From positions 81,389 through 145,388 of the forward strand of contig NZ_JAHHIT010000035.1 of the NCBI RefSeq assembly GCF_024539675.1: 64,000 bases of DNA, read 5' to 3'. Source of the DNA: Streptomyces hilarionis. Its GTDB lineage: Bacteria; Actinomycetota; Actinomycetes; Streptomycetales; Streptomycetaceae. Below are positions 35,901 to 47,600 of the stretch, one piece after another (position 1 is the stretch's first letter; every line of letters starts with the position of its first letter). A program made the position numbers and the translations under genes. Below the pieces are notes generated by a model. That model was not told the DNA's origin, searched no databases, and was given only the letters and a program-made list of their open reading frames with translations.

Positions 35901-38900
35901 GCGCACCCCAACAAGTACCTGATGCTGGCGCAGCGCAACTACCTCTCCAGCGACGGTCGTTGCCGCAGCTTCGGGGCCGGCGGCGACGGCTACGTGCCCG
36001 GCGAGGGGGTCGGCGCCGTCCTGCTCAAGCCGCTGGACCGGGCGCTGGCGGACGGCGACCACATCCACGCCGTGGTCAAGGGCACCGCGCTGAACCACGG
36101 CGGACGGACCAACGGCTACACCGTGCCCAGCCCGGCGGCCCAGGGCAAGGTCGTGGGCCGGGCGCTGGCCGCATCCGGTGTCGACCCCAGGTCGGTCGGC
36201 TACATCGAGGCGCACGGTACGGGTACCGCGCTGGGCGACCCGATCGAGATCGCCGGGCTGGCCAAGGCCTTCCAGGAGGCCGGCGCGGGGCCTGAGCAGT
36301 GCGCGATCGGCTCGGTCAAGTCCAACATCGGGCACGCCGAGAGCGCGGCCGGAATCGCCGGCTTCACCAAGGTGCTGCTCCAGTTGCGGCACCGCGAACT
36401 CGTGCCCAGCCTCCATGCGACCACGCTCAACCCGCACATCGACTTCCCGCGGACCCCGCTGCGCGTACAGCGGAGCCTGGAGCCGTGGCGGCGACCCGTC
36501 GTGGTGGACGGCGGGCCGAGCCACTCCCTTCTCCGGACGGCGGGGGTCTCCAGTTTCGGCGCGGGCGGCTCGAACGCGCACGTCGTCCTCACCGAGTACG
36601 AGCTGCCACAGCCGCAACCGGGCCCGGTCGACCGGCCCACGCTGCTCGTCCTCTCGGCCCGGACCAAGGCCCAACTGGTCGAACAGGCGAGGCGGCTGGA
36701 GGCGCGTCTGGCCGAGCTGACCGAGGCCGACATGCCCGGCGTCGCCTGGACTCTTCAGACCGGCCGGGTGGCCCTGGAGGAGCGTCTCGCGTTCGCGTCG
36801 GAGTCGCCGGCCGAGGCCAGAGCCGTGCTCGCACGGTTCGCGGCAGCGCCGGACCAGCCTGACGGCTGGGTGCGCGGCACGGTGCTCACAGAGGTCGCGC
36901 CGGACGGGGCGGAGCAGGCGCGCGCCCTCGACGACTGGATCCGGGAGGGCGCCGGCGACCGGCTGCTGCGGCTGTGGGCCGCGGGGACCCCGGTGCCGTG
37001 GGACACGGTGCAGACGGGCTCCCGGACGAACGGCCCGAGCCACCCGGGCGGTCCGGAGCCGAGGCCGCGCCGGGTGCCGCTGCCCGGCTACCCCTTCGCC
37101 CGCGAGCGCTGCTGGATCGAGCTCGACGGGCCGGCGTCCGGCGGGATCCCGCCGGGCGGGGACCCCCAGGAGACGGCGACAGGCCGGGACGGCGAGGTGC
37201 TGCTGCTTCTTCCGGGCTGGGCGTCCGGCGAGAAGGCCGGCGAGGCCGGCGGAGCGAACGGGTTCACCGCCCACCATGTGACGGTGGTCGGCACTCTCTC
37301 CGAGGCCGAGCGCGAGGAACTGCGAGCCGCGCTGCCGCCTGGCGCCGAGTGCCGGTTCGTCGCTCTGGCGGACGGTCCGCTGGACCAGCAGTACACCGAG
37401 GCCGCCCAGGAGGTGCTCGCGCGGCTCCAAGAGGTCCTGCGGCCCGGCCCGCAGGGACCGGTGCTGTTCCAGGTCGCGCTGGCCCGGCCGGCGGCCACCG
37501 GCCCGGAGCGGGACCGGCTCGCCTGCCTGGGCGGCCTGTCCGGGCTGCTGCGGACGGCCGGCCTGGAGGACCCCCGGCTGCACGGGCAGCTCGTGGACTG
37601 CCTCGACGGAGCGTCCCCCGCCACGGTCGGCGCCCGGCTGGCGGCCGAGGCCGGACCCGGGCCGGGGCCCGAGGTGCGCTACCGCGACGGCCTCCGGTAC
37701 ACGGCGGCGCTACGGGGAACGAGGCTCGGCGGCGCCGCGACCGGACCCTGGCGGGAGGACGGCGTCTACCTCGTCACCGGTGGCGCCGGTGCGCTGGGCC
37801 GGATCGTAGCGGGCGACATCGCGGCCTCGGTCCGCCGGGCCACGGTGGTCCTGGTCGGCCGCTCCGCCCTCTCCGGGGAGCAGCGGGCCGGGGTGGACGA
37901 GCTGCGCGCCGCGGGGCTCACCGTGGAGTACCGGTGCGTGGACATCACCGACCGGGCGGCCACCGCCGGGCTGCTGGCCGACGTGGTCCGCGAGCACGGA
38001 CCGCTGACCGGCCTCCTGCACGGTGCCGGCGTCCTCGCGGACCGGCTCGTCGTCGGCAAGGTCCCGCACGAGCTGGAGCGGGTCCTGGCGCCCAAGGTCA
38101 AGGGGTTGGTGCACCTCGACGAGCTGACCCGTGACCAGCCGCTGGAGTTCTTCGTCTGCTTCTCCTCGGCCAGCGGCGCCTTCGGCAACGTCGGTCAGGC
38201 CGACTACGCCGCCGCCAACGCCTTCCTGGACGCCTACGCGGCGTACCGCAACCGCCTGGTCACGGCGGGGGAACGCAGCGGCAGGTCCATTTCCGTGGGC
38301 TGGCCGCTCTGGGCCGACGGCGGCATGGGAGCGGACCGGGCCGTCGCGCAGCGGCTGCGCGACCTGGACCTGGTCCCGCTCGGATCCGCCGAGGGGCTCG
38401 CCGTGTTGCGGTGGGCGCTGACCGACCCGGAGGCCACCGACGACGGCAGACTGATCGTGCTCGCGGGCCGGCACGAGGCTTTGGCCCGGATCACCGGCGG
38501 GGTGATCCGGCGGGGTGCGGCGGACCCGACGGGCGCGGCGGCCGCGACGCCCGAGGCCGCGCGGGACGGCGACCGGCTGCTGGAGGACCGGACGGTCGGT
38601 TATTTGCGGAGGCTGCTCGCCGACGTCCTCAAGCTCGGTCCGGAGCGGCTGCACCCGGACGCCGCGCTGGAGCAGTACGGCATGGACTCCGTTCTGGCGG
38701 TCGAGGCCGTCACCCGGCTGGAGAAGACGTTCGGCCCGATGGCCAGGACCCTGCTGCTGGAACTGCCGACCCTGCGGGAGCTGGCGCGGTACCTCGCGGC
38801 CGAGCACGCGACGGCCCTGCGTGCACTCCTCGGCGAGCCCCACTCCGTACGCGCACCCGAAGCCGAGCCCCACCGTGAACCCGAGCGCCGGATCGAACCC

Positions 38901-41900
38901 GAGCCGGCAGTCGCCCCCGAAGACGCGACGACCACATCCGCACCGGACCGTGCAGCGCTCCGGTCCACCGAGCCCAGAGGGAAGTGCATGGACGTCGCCG
39001 TCATCGGCATCGCCGGCCGCTATCCGCAGTCGGCGGACCTGGACACGCTGTGGACGCACCTGCGGGACGGGAAGGACTGCGTCACCGAGCCGCCCCCCGA
39101 CCGCTGGGACGAGGCGGCACGGTCGGGCGTCTGGGGCGGATTCCTCGACGGCATCGACGGGTTCGACGCGGCGCTGTTCGGCGTGTCGCCCCGTGAGGCG
39201 GCGGCGATGGACCCGCAGCAGCGGCTGTTCCTGGAGACGGTCTGGGAACTGCTGGAGGGCTGCGGCGTCACCCAGGAGGTGATCGAGCGCCGGTACGGGC
39301 GGAGCGTCGGCGTCTACGCCGGCGCCTCCTACCTCCAGTACCGGGCGGACGCCTCCGACCCCGCGCTCGCGGCGCTCACCTCGACGGCGTCGTACAACAT
39401 GATCGCCAACCGGGTCTCGCACTTCTTCGGGCTGGAGGGACCGAGCCTGGCGGTCGACAGCATGTGCACCTCCTCGGCCATGGCCATCCACCTGGCCTGC
39501 GCGGACCTCCAACGCGGGGAGTGCGAGGCCGCCATCGCCGGTGGGGTGAACCTGGCGCCCCGTCCGGACAAGTTCCTCGGGCTGTCCGAGATGCGGATGC
39601 TGGGCAGCGGGCCGGACAGCCGGAGCTTCCGCGACGGGGACGGCTACCTCCCTGCCGAGGCCGTGGGCGCGGTCCTGCTCAAGCCGCTGGACGCCGCACT
39701 GCGCGACGGGGACGAGGTGCACGCCGTCATCAAGGGGACCGCCACGCTGCACAGCGGTCGCTCCAACGGCTTCCTCACGCCCAGCCGCCGGGCCCAGGTG
39801 ACGGTCATGCGCAGGGCTCTGGAGCGCTCCGGCGCCGAGGCTGCGTCGGTCGGATACGTCGAGGCGTCGGCGAACGGCGCGGCGCTGTCCGACGAGATCG
39901 AGGTGAGCGCCCTGCGGGAGGTGTTCGAAGGGGTGACCGAGCCCGTGGTGGTCGGGTCGGTGAAGTCCAACCTCGGGCACCCGGAGGCGGCCTCGGGCGT
40001 CGCGCAGCTCACCAAGGTCGCCCTTCAGTTCCGGCACCGCGAGCTGGCCCCGCTCGTCGCCACCGGCGAGACCAACCCCAACCTGGCCTTGGACGGCGGG
40101 CCGCTGACGCTCTGCGAGCGGCTGACCCTCTGGGCGGAGCGCAAGGAGGCGCCCGGTCGACCGCCGGCCCGGCGAGCGCTGATCAACTCCGTTGCGGCGG
40201 GGGGCAGTCACGTCAGCATGGTGGTCGAGGAGCCGCCGCGGGCGGCGGTCCGGCGGGCGCAACCGGACCCCGGGCCACAGCTGCTGGTCGTGTCGGCCGC
40301 CGACCCGGCGCGGCTGCGGACGGCCGCGGGCCGGCTGCTCGAGTTCCTCGGTCGGCGCGACGGAGTGGACCTCGCCGACGTCGCGTACACCCTTCAGCTG
40401 GGCCGTGAGGCGATGCCGGCGCGGCTCGCCGTGGTGGCCGCGAGCGTTCAGGAACTGCGGGCGTCGCTCGCCGCCTTCCTGGCCGGGGCGGACGGCACGG
40501 CAGTGGCCGACGGGTCGCCGGGACCCGTGTTCCACACGGGCGACACGGACGACCGCCGGCTGCCCCTCATGGCGGTGCTCGACGGGGCCAGGGGCGAGGC
40601 CTTCGTCTCGGCGCTGGTCGCCGACCGTGACCTGGAGCGGCTCGCCGAGCTGTGGGTGTGCGGCGCCAGGATCCCGTGGGGTGGGCTGTACACGCGGCGC
40701 AGGCGCCTGGTGGCGCTGCCCGCCACCGCCTTCGAGCGGACGAGCCACTGGCTGGGCGGGACGTCGCCCCGGCCCGTCCGTGCGGCCCCGGCGGACCGGC
40801 CCGAGCCGGCGGCCCCCGCCCAGGCAGGCCCGGAGCCCGCGTCCGAGGACACCGTGTTCGTCCCCGCAGCCGCGACGCCGGCCCCCGAGCCCGTCCGGGC
40901 ACCGGCCGGCCCGGAGCGCGTGGTCATCGAGGTCTGCGCCGAGCTGCTCGGTCTGCCTGCGGGGGAACTCGGCCCCGAAAGCAGCTTCTTCGCCCTGGGC
41001 GGCCACTCGCTGCTCGCCCACCACTTCGCCGACCGGCTGCGCGCACGCGGCCTGCTGTGCGACCCGCCGAGCATCCTGCGCGCCCCCGACCTCGCGGCCG
41101 TCGCCCGGGCGGCCCAGCCGGTGCAGGCCGTGCAGACGCCCACCGTCGTCGAGCCCGCCCCGGTGACCCCCGTCCCCGCCCGCTCCGACGCCTCTCCCCT
41201 GCCGGCCGGGATCCCGGTCGGCACCACCCGGATCACCCCCGACCTGCTGCCCCTGGTTTCCCTGACCGAGCAGGAACTCGCCGCGGTCGTCGCCGCCGTG
41301 CCCGGTGGGGCCGTGAACCTCCAGGACGTGTACCCCCTCGCCGGAATGCAGGAGGGCATGCTCTTCCACCACATCCGGGACGACGCGCACGACCCGTACA
41401 TCTCCTCGGGACTGCTCTCCTTCGCGGACCGCGACCACCTGGACCGGTTCACCGAGGCGCTGCGGGCGGTGATCGCCCGGCACGACGCGCTGCGCACCGT
41501 GATCCTCTCCGACGGCCTCGGCGAGCCGGTCCAGGCCGTGCTGCGTCACGTGGAGTTCGAGCCGGCGGAGACGGAGCTCCGGGCCGGGACACCGGCCGTG
41601 GACCAGTTGGCGGAACTGGTGCGCAACGCCCCGCGGATGCCGCTGGACCGGGGCCCGCTGATCCGGCTGCATGCCGGTCAGGAGCCGGACACCGGTGTGT
41701 GGCACGCGGCGCTGAGCCTGCACAACGTGCTGCACGACGCGTCGTCGCTCGGTCTGTTGTTCGCCGAGCTCGCCGCACACATGGACGGCCGGGCGGACAC
41801 CTTGCCGGAGCCGGTGCAGTACCGCGACTTCGTAGCCCACTCCCGTCGGCGGCCCACCGGGACGGAGGCCGCGGCCTTCTTCACCGCGCTGCTCGGTGAC

Positions 41901-44645
41901 GTCACGGAGCCGACCGTGGTGTTCGGCCTGCACGACGTGCACGGCGACGGACGCCAGGTCGTCGAGGCGCGCCGGTCGCTGGACGACGGCCTGGCCCGAC
42001 GTATCCGCGAGCTGGCGGCCGAGCTGCGGATCAGCCCCGCGACCCTGTTCCACGTCGGCTGGGCGCTGACCATGGCGGCCTGCGCGGACCGCGACGACGT
42101 GGTGTTCGGCACGGTCCTGTCGGGGCGCCTCCAGGGACCCGCGGGCACGGACCGGATGCTCGGCAGCTTCATCAACACCCTGCCCCTGCGGCTCGACCTG
42201 GCCGGCCGGAGCGTGCGCGACCTGGTCCGGCGGACCGGGGAACTGCTGCACGAGCTGGTCCGCCACGAGCAGGTGCCGCTCACCGAGGCCAGGGCGCACA
42301 GCGGCCTGCCCGACCGTGAACTTCCGCTGTTCAACGCGATCTTCAACTACCGCCACCTGCCGAGCGACGACGGCATCGCCGCCCGGCTCCAGCGGGTGGG
42401 CGTCACGCCGCGGTCGGACGTCTTCGAGCGCAGCAACTTCCCGGTGACCGTCTCGGTCGACGATCTCGGGCACGCGTTCCGGATCGACGCGCTGATCCAC
42501 CGGGCCCAGGACGCCGACGTCGTGATCGACTGCCTGGAGGCCGCCATGGCCTCCCTGGTCGAGGTGCTCCCGGACGAGGAGCGCTCCCTCTCCCCCGCGC
42601 TCGACCTGTCCGTGCTGCCGGCCGCGATGCGGCGGCGCGAGCTCGTCGAGTTCGCCTGGGAGCCGGTGACCGCCGAGGCGGCCGACACCCGGTCGGAGCG
42701 CCTCCTGCACGAATGGTTCGAGCAGGAGGTCCGTGCCGTTCCGAACGCGGTGGCGGTGACCTGCGAGGACCGCTCCCTGACCTACGCCGAGCTGAACGCG
42801 CGGGCGAACCGCCTGGCCCGGTACCTGCGGGCGCTGGGCGTGGGGCACGAGTCGCTGGTCGCGCTCTGCCTGCCGCGCGGCGAGTGGCTGGTGGTGAGCG
42901 CGCTGGCGGTGCTGAAGGCCGGCGGTGCGTACGTGCCGCTGGACCCGTCGGCGCCGGTCGAGCGGCTCGGCCACGTGCTGTCGGACAGCGCCCCGAAGGT
43001 GGTGCTCGTGGACGGCGCGGTGCCGGACGGACTCGACGTCGGCAGCGCCCAGGTGGTGGACGTCCCCGGCCACACGGCCCGCTGGGAGGCGTTGTCGGAC
43101 GCCGACCTGGAGCCGGTGGCGGGCGCCTCGCCGAGGGACCTGGCGTACGTGATCTACACCTCCGGTTCGACCGGACTGCCCAAGGGGGTGATGGTCGAAC
43201 ACCGCAACGTCGCCCGGTTCTTCGTCGCGGCCCAGGAGTGGTTCCGCTACCGGGAGGGGGACGTGTGGACGCTGTTCCACTCCTTCGCCTTCGACTTCAC
43301 GGTGTGGGAGATGTGGGGCGCTCTGCTGCACCGGGGCCGGCTGGTCGTGGTGACGCGGGACGTGGCGCGCAGCCCGCGCGACTTCTACCGCCTGCTGTGT
43401 GCCGAGGGCGTCACCGTACTCGGCCAGACACCCACCGGATTCGGGCAGTTGATCGCGGCGCAGGGCGACGACGGCGCCCCGCACCGCGTGCGCACGGTGC
43501 TGCTCGGCGGCGAGGAGCTGGACGCCGCGCCGCTGGCACCCTGGTTCGCCCGGGCGGTCAACGAGGGGACCGAGCTGGTGAACATGTGGGGGACCACCGA
43601 GACGACGGTTGTCACCACCTACCGGGTGGTCACCGAGCCGGACACCCGCCTGACCACCAGGCCGATCGGCGGCGCGATGCCGGGCATGAGCGTGTACGTG
43701 CTGGACCGGCACGGCGAGCCGATGCCGACCGGGGCGGTGGGCGAGCTGGTCATCGGCGGCGAGGCGGTCTCGCGTGGCTACCTGAACCGTGCGGAGCTGA
43801 CCGCCCAGCGCTTCGTCGCGGACCCGTTCATCGGGGTGCCGGGCGCCCGGATGTACCGGACCGGTGACCTGGGACGCCGACTCGCCGACGGTTCGCTGGA
43901 GTTCCTCGGCCGCAACGACGGCCAGGTCAAGATCCGCGGCTACCGGATCGAACTGGGCGAGGTCTCCACCCGGCTCAACGAACACCCCGCCGTCGGGGAG
44001 GCACGGGTGGTGGTCCGCGGCCAGGGCGACGAACGGCGCCTGATCGGGTACGTCGTCCCGGCGGACGACCGCCGGGGCGAGCCCGGCGGGCCGTGGGAAC
44101 TGGAGCTGCGGGAGCAGCTGGACACCGCGCTGCGGGCCGCGCTCCCGCCGTACATGGTCCCCTCCGCCTATGTGCTGCTGGACACGCTGCCGCTGACCGG
44201 CAACGGCAAGCTCGACACGGCCGCGCTGCCCGAGCCGGAGGCCCCGGTGCGCAGCGGGCCGGCGGTCGCACTCACCGACACCGAGCGGATCGTCTCCGGG
44301 GTGTGGGCCGAGCTCCTGCACATCGACGCGGAAGTGCTCGACGCGCAGAGCGGCTTCTTCGAGTTCGGCGGCAACTCCCTGCTGGTGGCCCGGTTGATCA
44401 ACCTGGTCAAGCAACGCACGGGCGTGGAGCTGACGGTCCAGACCGTCTTCGACGCGAACAGGATCGGCGACCTGGCGGCTGCACTGGAGCGCGCCCTGCC
44501 GGACCCCGGGGCCGACGCCGCGCTCGACCTGGACGCGATCACCGAGAGCATCACCCTGATCGAGAGCCTGAGCGACGCCGAGTTGGACGCCCTGGACAGC
44601 GACGACGCTGCTCTCGGCATCGAGAGCTGGAAAGGCCGACGATGA
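32922..44645 (+). CDS. Hybrid trans-AT-type PKS-NRPS megasynthase, 3,907 aa
   Basis: Domains in order: DH-like (1-290; [11 protein letters not shown] with His23, but catalytic Asp replaced by Glu189); ACP (Ser334); ACP-like (about 405-475; GFDP, Pro436 where the phosphopantetheine Ser should be); DH (about 495-790; His521, Asp695); KS (815-1240; Cys963, His1098, His1138); KR (about 1610-1800; TGGAGALG, Tyr1762); ACP (Ser1923); KS0 (2010-2430; Cys2182, but HGTGT is SANGA at 2316); PCP (Ser2696); C (2765-3230; HNxxxDA, Asn2935); A (3270-3780); PCP (Ser3819); acidic tail. There is no AT in either PKS module, so a trans-acting AT must load it. It begins with DH, so the matching KS sits on an upstream protein (split module). 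Codon 5 is TTA. The A pocket reads D-F-W-G-L-G-M-V-V. The stop overlaps the next gene (ATGA). Confidence 0.92.
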   Translation: MAESLPFTEIFTITSENPLLRDHVVYGRNLLPGVGYVDLVLQVLARHGHAMADVEFRNLTILAPLVAEPGERVLVTVAGRPAPTEGWRIEVSSRRGQEADMLHASVTVRQARSPAFTERLSMPFAGVERQTSLADIYRWLREHELVHSGLMRVDGVVHHRRTDLVVELELPPASQAGADRFLFHPALFEAGLLGGSVNSHMLHEASAGDPGEALYLPIVFESFRATAPLGRSCFVRVSADSISRDDELIRLGAEFYDASGVKIAEVGRLAAKRVRATAALDVRGEPARQAAVTQNPAAGRDVVTVLRELVAARLGVPPADVGSHIGYYQLGLTSASLVALVGELEDRFAIELSPTVVFEYTTIAELAAWLDERLAQAGRPAEVAPSADAPARAGGGPDGQAAVRCGELTDEIAALLGVPAGQVEPDAEWTELGFDPVTLAALVERLNDRYGLALTTAALVSQPTVRELAENVLAQPGEQANAPEAEAQTDPHPLLHGVVPLESGAAYETRFDGDESYLRDHLVRGARVLPGVAHVELARAAAAAWFGEPAGQRVRLEDLVWLRPAFCGPDGLELRVTVRQTADGAEFGIAPPQDDDRPYCQGRVRLVEDRDGDGEDEPDALGAAQAGCTGGEVTAARIYELFARFGQEYGPAQQSLTGLRTGTDAAEHPQALAELRLPASADPLAGCLLHPAVLDGALQATAGLWLGPDGEVDGSSKPALPFAVEQVDVRRATPDRAMAWVRFRPGSGPAAARPLLDVTVFDERGRVCVELSGLSTRALPELAAAPPRERSEASQAGAGFDIAVIGVAGRYPEAADLDEFWENLRSGRDSVRRVPAERWTRPQWAAEADLWGGFLDGVDLFDPLFFRISQREAEHLDPHERLFLECAHHVLEDAGYTGELLERTSGGVGVFTGVMYQDYQLYGAQAQDRGQAVALSGSASSVANRVSFVNGFTGPSMAVDTMCSSSLTAIHLACEAIRSGQCGAALAGGVNVTAHPNKYLMLAQRNYLSSDGRCRSFGAGGDGYVPGEGVGAVLLKPLDRALADGDHIHAVVKGTALNHGGRTNGYTVPSPAAQGKVVGRALAASGVDPRSVGYIEAHGTGTALGDPIEIAGLAKAFQEAGAGPEQCAIGSVKSNIGHAESAAGIAGFTKVLLQLRHRELVPSLHATTLNPHIDFPRTPLRVQRSLEPWRRPVVVDGGPSHSLLRTAGVSSFGAGGSNAHVVLTEYELPQPQPGPVDRPTLLVLSARTKAQLVEQARRLEARLAELTEADMPGVAWTLQTGRVALEERLAFASESPAEARAVLARFAAAPDQPDGWVRGTVLTEVAPDGAEQARALDDWIREGAGDRLLRLWAAGTPVPWDTVQTGSRTNGPSHPGGPEPRPRRVPLPGYPFARERCWIELDGPASGGIPPGGDPQETATGRDGEVLLLLPGWASGEKAGEAGGANGFTAHHVTVVGTLSEAEREELRAALPPGAECRFVALADGPLDQQYTEAAQEVLARLQEVLRPGPQGPVLFQVALARPAATGPERDRLACLGGLSGLLRTAGLEDPRLHGQLVDCLDGASPATVGARLAAEAGPGPGPEVRYRDGLRYTAALRGTRLGGAATGPWREDGVYLVTGGAGALGRIVAGDIAASVRRATVVLVGRSALSGEQRAGVDELRAAGLTVEYRCVDITDRAATAGLLADVVREHGPLTGLLHGAGVLADRLVVGKVPHELERVLAPKVKGLVHLDELTRDQPLEFFVCFSSASGAFGNVGQADYAAANAFLDAYAAYRNRLVTAGERSGRSISVGWPLWADGGMGADRAVAQRLRDLDLVPLGSAEGLAVLRWALTDPEATDDGRLIVLAGRHEALARITGGVIRRGAADPTGAAAATPEAARDGDRLLEDRTVGYLRRLLADVLKLGPERLHPDAALEQYGMDSVLAVEAVTRLEKTFGPMARTLLLELPTLRELARYLAAEHATALRALLGEPHSVRAPEAEPHREPERRIEPEPAVAPEDATTTSAPDRAALRSTEPRGKCMDVAVIGIAGRYPQSADLDTLWTHLRDGKDCVTEPPPDRWDEAARSGVWGGFLDGIDGFDAALFGVSPREAAAMDPQQRLFLETVWELLEGCGVTQEVIERRYGRSVGVYAGASYLQYRADASDPALAALTSTASYNMIANRVSHFFGLEGPSLAVDSMCTSSAMAIHLACADLQRGECEAAIAGGVNLAPRPDKFLGLSEMRMLGSGPDSRSFRDGDGYLPAEAVGAVLLKPLDAALRDGDEVHAVIKGTATLHSGRSNGFLTPSRRAQVTVMRRALERSGAEAASVGYVEASANGAALSDEIEVSALREVFEGVTEPVVVGSVKSNLGHPEAASGVAQLTKVALQFRHRELAPLVATGETNPNLALDGGPLTLCERLTLWAERKEAPGRPPARRALINSVAAGGSHVSMVVEEPPRAAVRRAQPDPGPQLLVVSAADPARLRTAAGRLLEFLGRRDGVDLADVAYTLQLGREAMPARLAVVAASVQELRASLAAFLAGADGTAVADGSPGPVFHTGDTDDRRLPLMAVLDGARGEAFVSALVADRDLERLAELWVCGARIPWGGLYTRRRRLVALPATAFERTSHWLGGTSPRPVRAAPADRPEPAAPAQAGPEPASEDTVFVPAAATPAPEPVRAPAGPERVVIEVCAELLGLPAGELGPESSFFALGGHSLLAHHFADRLRARGLLCDPPSILRAPDLAAVARAAQPVQAVQTPTVVEPAPVTPVPARSDASPLPAGIPVGTTRITPDLLPLVSLTEQELAAVVAAVPGGAVNLQDVYPLAGMQEGMLFHHIRDDAHDPYISSGLLSFADRDHLDRFTEALRAVIARHDALRTVILSDGLGEPVQAVLRHVEFEPAETELRAGTPAVDQLAELVRNAPRMPLDRGPLIRLHAGQEPDTGVWHAALSLHNVLHDASSLGLLFAELAAHMDGRADTLPEPVQYRDFVAHSRRRPTGTEAAAFFTALLGDVTEPTVVFGLHDVHGDGRQVVEARRSLDDGLARRIRELAAELRISPATLFHVGWALTMAACADRDDVVFGTVLSGRLQGPAGTDRMLGSFINTLPLRLDLAGRSVRDLVRRTGELLHELVRHEQVPLTEARAHSGLPDRELPLFNAIFNYRHLPSDDGIAARLQRVGVTPRSDVFERSNFPVTVSVDDLGHAFRIDALIHRAQDADVVIDCLEAAMASLVEVLPDEERSLSPALDLSVLPAAMRRRELVEFAWEPVTAEAADTRSERLLHEWFEQEVRAVPNAVAVTCEDRSLTYAELNARANRLARYLRALGVGHESLVALCLPRGEWLVVSALAVLKAGGAYVPLDPSAPVERLGHVLSDSAPKVVLVDGAVPDGLDVGSAQVVDVPGHTARWEALSDADLEPVAGASPRDLAYVIYTSGSTGLPKGVMVEHRNVARFFVAAQEWFRYREGDVWTLFHSFAFDFTVWEMWGALLHRGRLVVVTRDVARSPRDFYRLLCAEGVTVLGQTPTGFGQLIAAQGDDGAPHRVRTVLLGGEELDAAPLAPWFARAVNEGTELVNMWGTTETTVVTTYRVVTEPDTRLTTRPIGGAMPGMSVYVLDRHGEPMPTGAVGELVIGGEAVSRGYLNRAELTAQRFVADPFIGVPGARMYRTGDLGRRLADGSLEFLGRNDGQVKIRGYRIELGEVSTRLNEHPAVGEARVVVRGQGDERRLIGYVVPADDRRGEPGGPWELELREQLDTALRAALPPYMVPSAYVLLDTLPLTGNGKLDTAALPEPEAPVRSGPAVALTDTERIVSGVWAELLHIDAEVLDAQSGFFEFGGNSLLVARLINLVKQRTGVELTVQTVFDANRIGDLAAALERALPDPGADAALDLDAITESITLIESLSDAELDALDSDDAALGIESWKGRR

Positions 44646-47600
44646 GCACGCCGTACCCGGACAGCGGACCGGAACTGATCCGCAAGATACAGGCGATGCC
44701 CGCCAAGCGGCAGCGCGCCGTGATCGCGCTGCTGACCAAGCGGGGCGTCGACCTCTCCGCGCTGGACATCATCCCGCGCCGGCCCCGCTCCCAGGACCAG
44801 CCGCCGCCGCTCTCCTTCGCCCAGCAGCGGCTCTGGTTCCTCGCCCAACTGGAGGGCACCAGCGCCTACTACAACGTCCCGATGGCGATGCGGCTGCACG
44901 GGCCGCTGGACCGCGCGGCGATGCGCCGGGCGCTGACCGGGCTGGTGCTGCGGCACGAGGCGCTGCGCACCCGGTTCGAGGAGCGCGACGGCGTCCCGTA
45001 TCAATGCATCGACGACGGCGCCGCCTTCACGATGCGCGAGCAGGACGTCGCCGACCCGGCGCAGGTGACCGGGATCTGCCAGCAGGAGATGCTCGCCCCC
45101 TTCGACCTGGCGCGGGACACGCTGATCCGGGCGCTGCTGCTGCGGGTGTCGGCGACCGAGCACGTCCTGATGGTGACGATGCACCACACCGTCTCGGACG
45201 GCTGGTCGGTCGGGGTGTTCTTCCGCGAGGTGACCGAGCTGTACGAGGCGGCCCGCCAGGGGCGGGACGACACCCTGGAGCCACTGCCGGTGCAGTACGC
45301 CGACTTCGCGCACTGGCAGCGCCAGTGGCTGGCCGGCGAGGCGCAGGACCGTCAGGTCGACTACTGGAAGGACCGGCTCGCCGGCGTCGAAGTGGGCCTG
45401 ACGCTGCCTGCGGACCGCCCGCGCCCGCCGGTGCGCGGTTATCAAGGCACCCGGGAGTTCTTCCAGTGCCCGCCGGAGCTGCTGGGGCGGCTCCGTGAAC
45501 TCGGCGAGCGGCATGGCGCCACGCTGTACATGACGCTGCTGGCCGCCTACTCCGTCGTGCTGCACCGCTACACGCAGCTGACCGACATCGCCGTCGGCAC
45601 CGTCGTCGCCAACCGCAACCGGGCCGAGACCGAGGGGCTCATCGGCCTGTTCGCCAACACCCTGGTGATGCGCAACAGCCTGGACGGCGACCCGGCCTTC
45701 GTCGAGCTGCTCGCCCGCGTGAAGCGCACCGCGCTGGAGGCCTACGACCACCAGGACGTGCCCTTCGAGGCCGTGGTGGACGCCCTTCAGGTCGAGCGCG
45801 CCCTCAGCCACTCACCGGTCTTCCAGACCGTGCTGGTGCTCCAGGAGGAGCAGGCGGAGCCCCGGCTCACCCTGGGCGGGCTGGAGGTGACACCGGTCGA
45901 CGTCGACTTCACCATCGCCAAATTCGACCTCACCCTCGACCTGCGGGAGACCCCGCAGGGCCTGGCCGGCGCCGTGGAGTACAGCACCACCCTGTTCGAC
46001 CGGGAGACGATCCGGCGCTTCGTGCGCCACTTCACCACCCTCCTCGCCGCCGTCGCCGAGGCGCCGCAGGAGCCGATCTCCCGGCTGGCCCTGCTGGACG
46101 AGGCCGAGCTGGGCGCCGTGACCCGGCGGTGGAGTGCCCCGTCGGGCCCGGCGCCCGGGCCGGCCCGCCGGATCGACGAGTGGTTCCAGGAGGTCGCACG
46201 CCGCACGCCGGACGCGGTGGCGGTGACCTGCGAGGACCGCTCCCTGACGTATGCCGAGTTGAACGCGCGGGCGAACCGCCTGGCCCGGTACCTGCGCGCC
46301 TCGGGCGTGGTCCGTGACACCCCGGCGGCGCTCTGCCTGCCGCGCGGCGAGTGGCTCGTGGTCGGCGCGCTGGCGGTGCTGAAGGCGGGCGGCGCGTACG
46401 TGCCGCTGGACCTGACCGCGCCGGTCGGGCGGCTCGCCCACGTGCTGTCGGACAGCGCCCCGAAGGTGGTGCTGGTGGACGGCGCGCTGCCCGAGGGGCT
46501 CAACGCCTGCGGCGCCCAGGTGGTGGACGTGCGGGGCGACTGGGAGTGGCTGCCCGCCGACGACCTGGAGCCGGTGACCGGCACCTCGCCGAAGGATCTC
46601 GCCTATGTCATCTACACCTCGGGCTCGACCGGCCTGCCCAAGGGCGTTCTGGTCGAACACCGCAATGTGACGCGGCTGTTCACCACGACCCTGGAGTCCT
46701 TCGGCTTCGGCTCCGAGGACGTGTGGACGCTTTTCCACTCCTTCGCCTTCGACTTCACCGTCTGGGAGACCTGGGGCGCCCTGCTGCACGGCGGCCGGCT
46801 CGTCGTCGTCCCGCGCGAGGTGGCCCGCAGCCCACAGGAGTTCTACGCGCTGCTGTGCGAGCAGGGCGTGACCGTCCTGAACCAGACGCCCAGCGCCTTC
46901 GGACAACTGGTCGCGGCCCAGGGCGAGGACGGCGCCCGGCACCGGCTGCGCACCGTGGTGTTCGGCGGCGAGGCCCTGGACCCCACGGTGCTGCGCCCCT
47001 GGTTCGCCCGGCCGCTCAACACGGCGACCGAGCTGGTGAACATGTACGGCATCACCGAGACGACGGTGCACGTGACCCACCGGGTGGTCACCGAGGCCGA
47101 CACCGCCTCCGCCGTCAGCCCGATCGGCCGCCCGCTGCCCGACCTGAACGTCTATGTGCTCGACCGGCACCTCAACCCCGTGCCGACCGGGGCGGTCGGC
47201 GAGATGTACGTGGGTGGCGAGGGAGTCGCTCGCGGCTACCTGAACCGGCCGGAGCTGACCGCCGAGCGCTTCCTCGACGACCCGTTCCGAGGGGTGCCCG
47301 GCGCCCGGATGTACCGCACCGGGGACCTGGCCCGGCAGCTCGCGGACGGCTCGCTGGAGTACCACGGGCGCAACGACGACCAGGTCAAGATCCGTGGCTA
47401 CCGCATCGAACCGGGCGAGGTCTCCGCCCGCCTCAACGAGCACCCCGGGGTCCGCTCGTGCGCCGTCGTGGTGCGCGAGGACCGGCCCGGCAACCGGCAG
47501 CTCGTCGCCTACGTGGTGCCGGCCGCGGACCAGGACAGGGCGGGGCTGCGTGCCGAGCTCGACGGACTTGCCCGCCGCGTCCTGCCCGAGTACATGCTCC

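Noticed and set aside
37710..44414. A minus-strand open frame of more than 2,200 codons opposite the PKS-NRPS
   Set aside because: It is the antisense shadow of a high-GC gene: low-complexity Arg/Gly/Val/Asp-rich sequence, no domain matches, and the plus strand holds an unbroken series of known domains.
44093..44641. Extending the NRPS upstream by 183 in-frame codons
   Set aside because: The extension overlaps the C-terminal A/PCP region of the previous gene in another frame and reads as Arg/Gly/Ala noise; ATG 44642 in an ATGA overlap with a docking-like N-terminus is the natural start.
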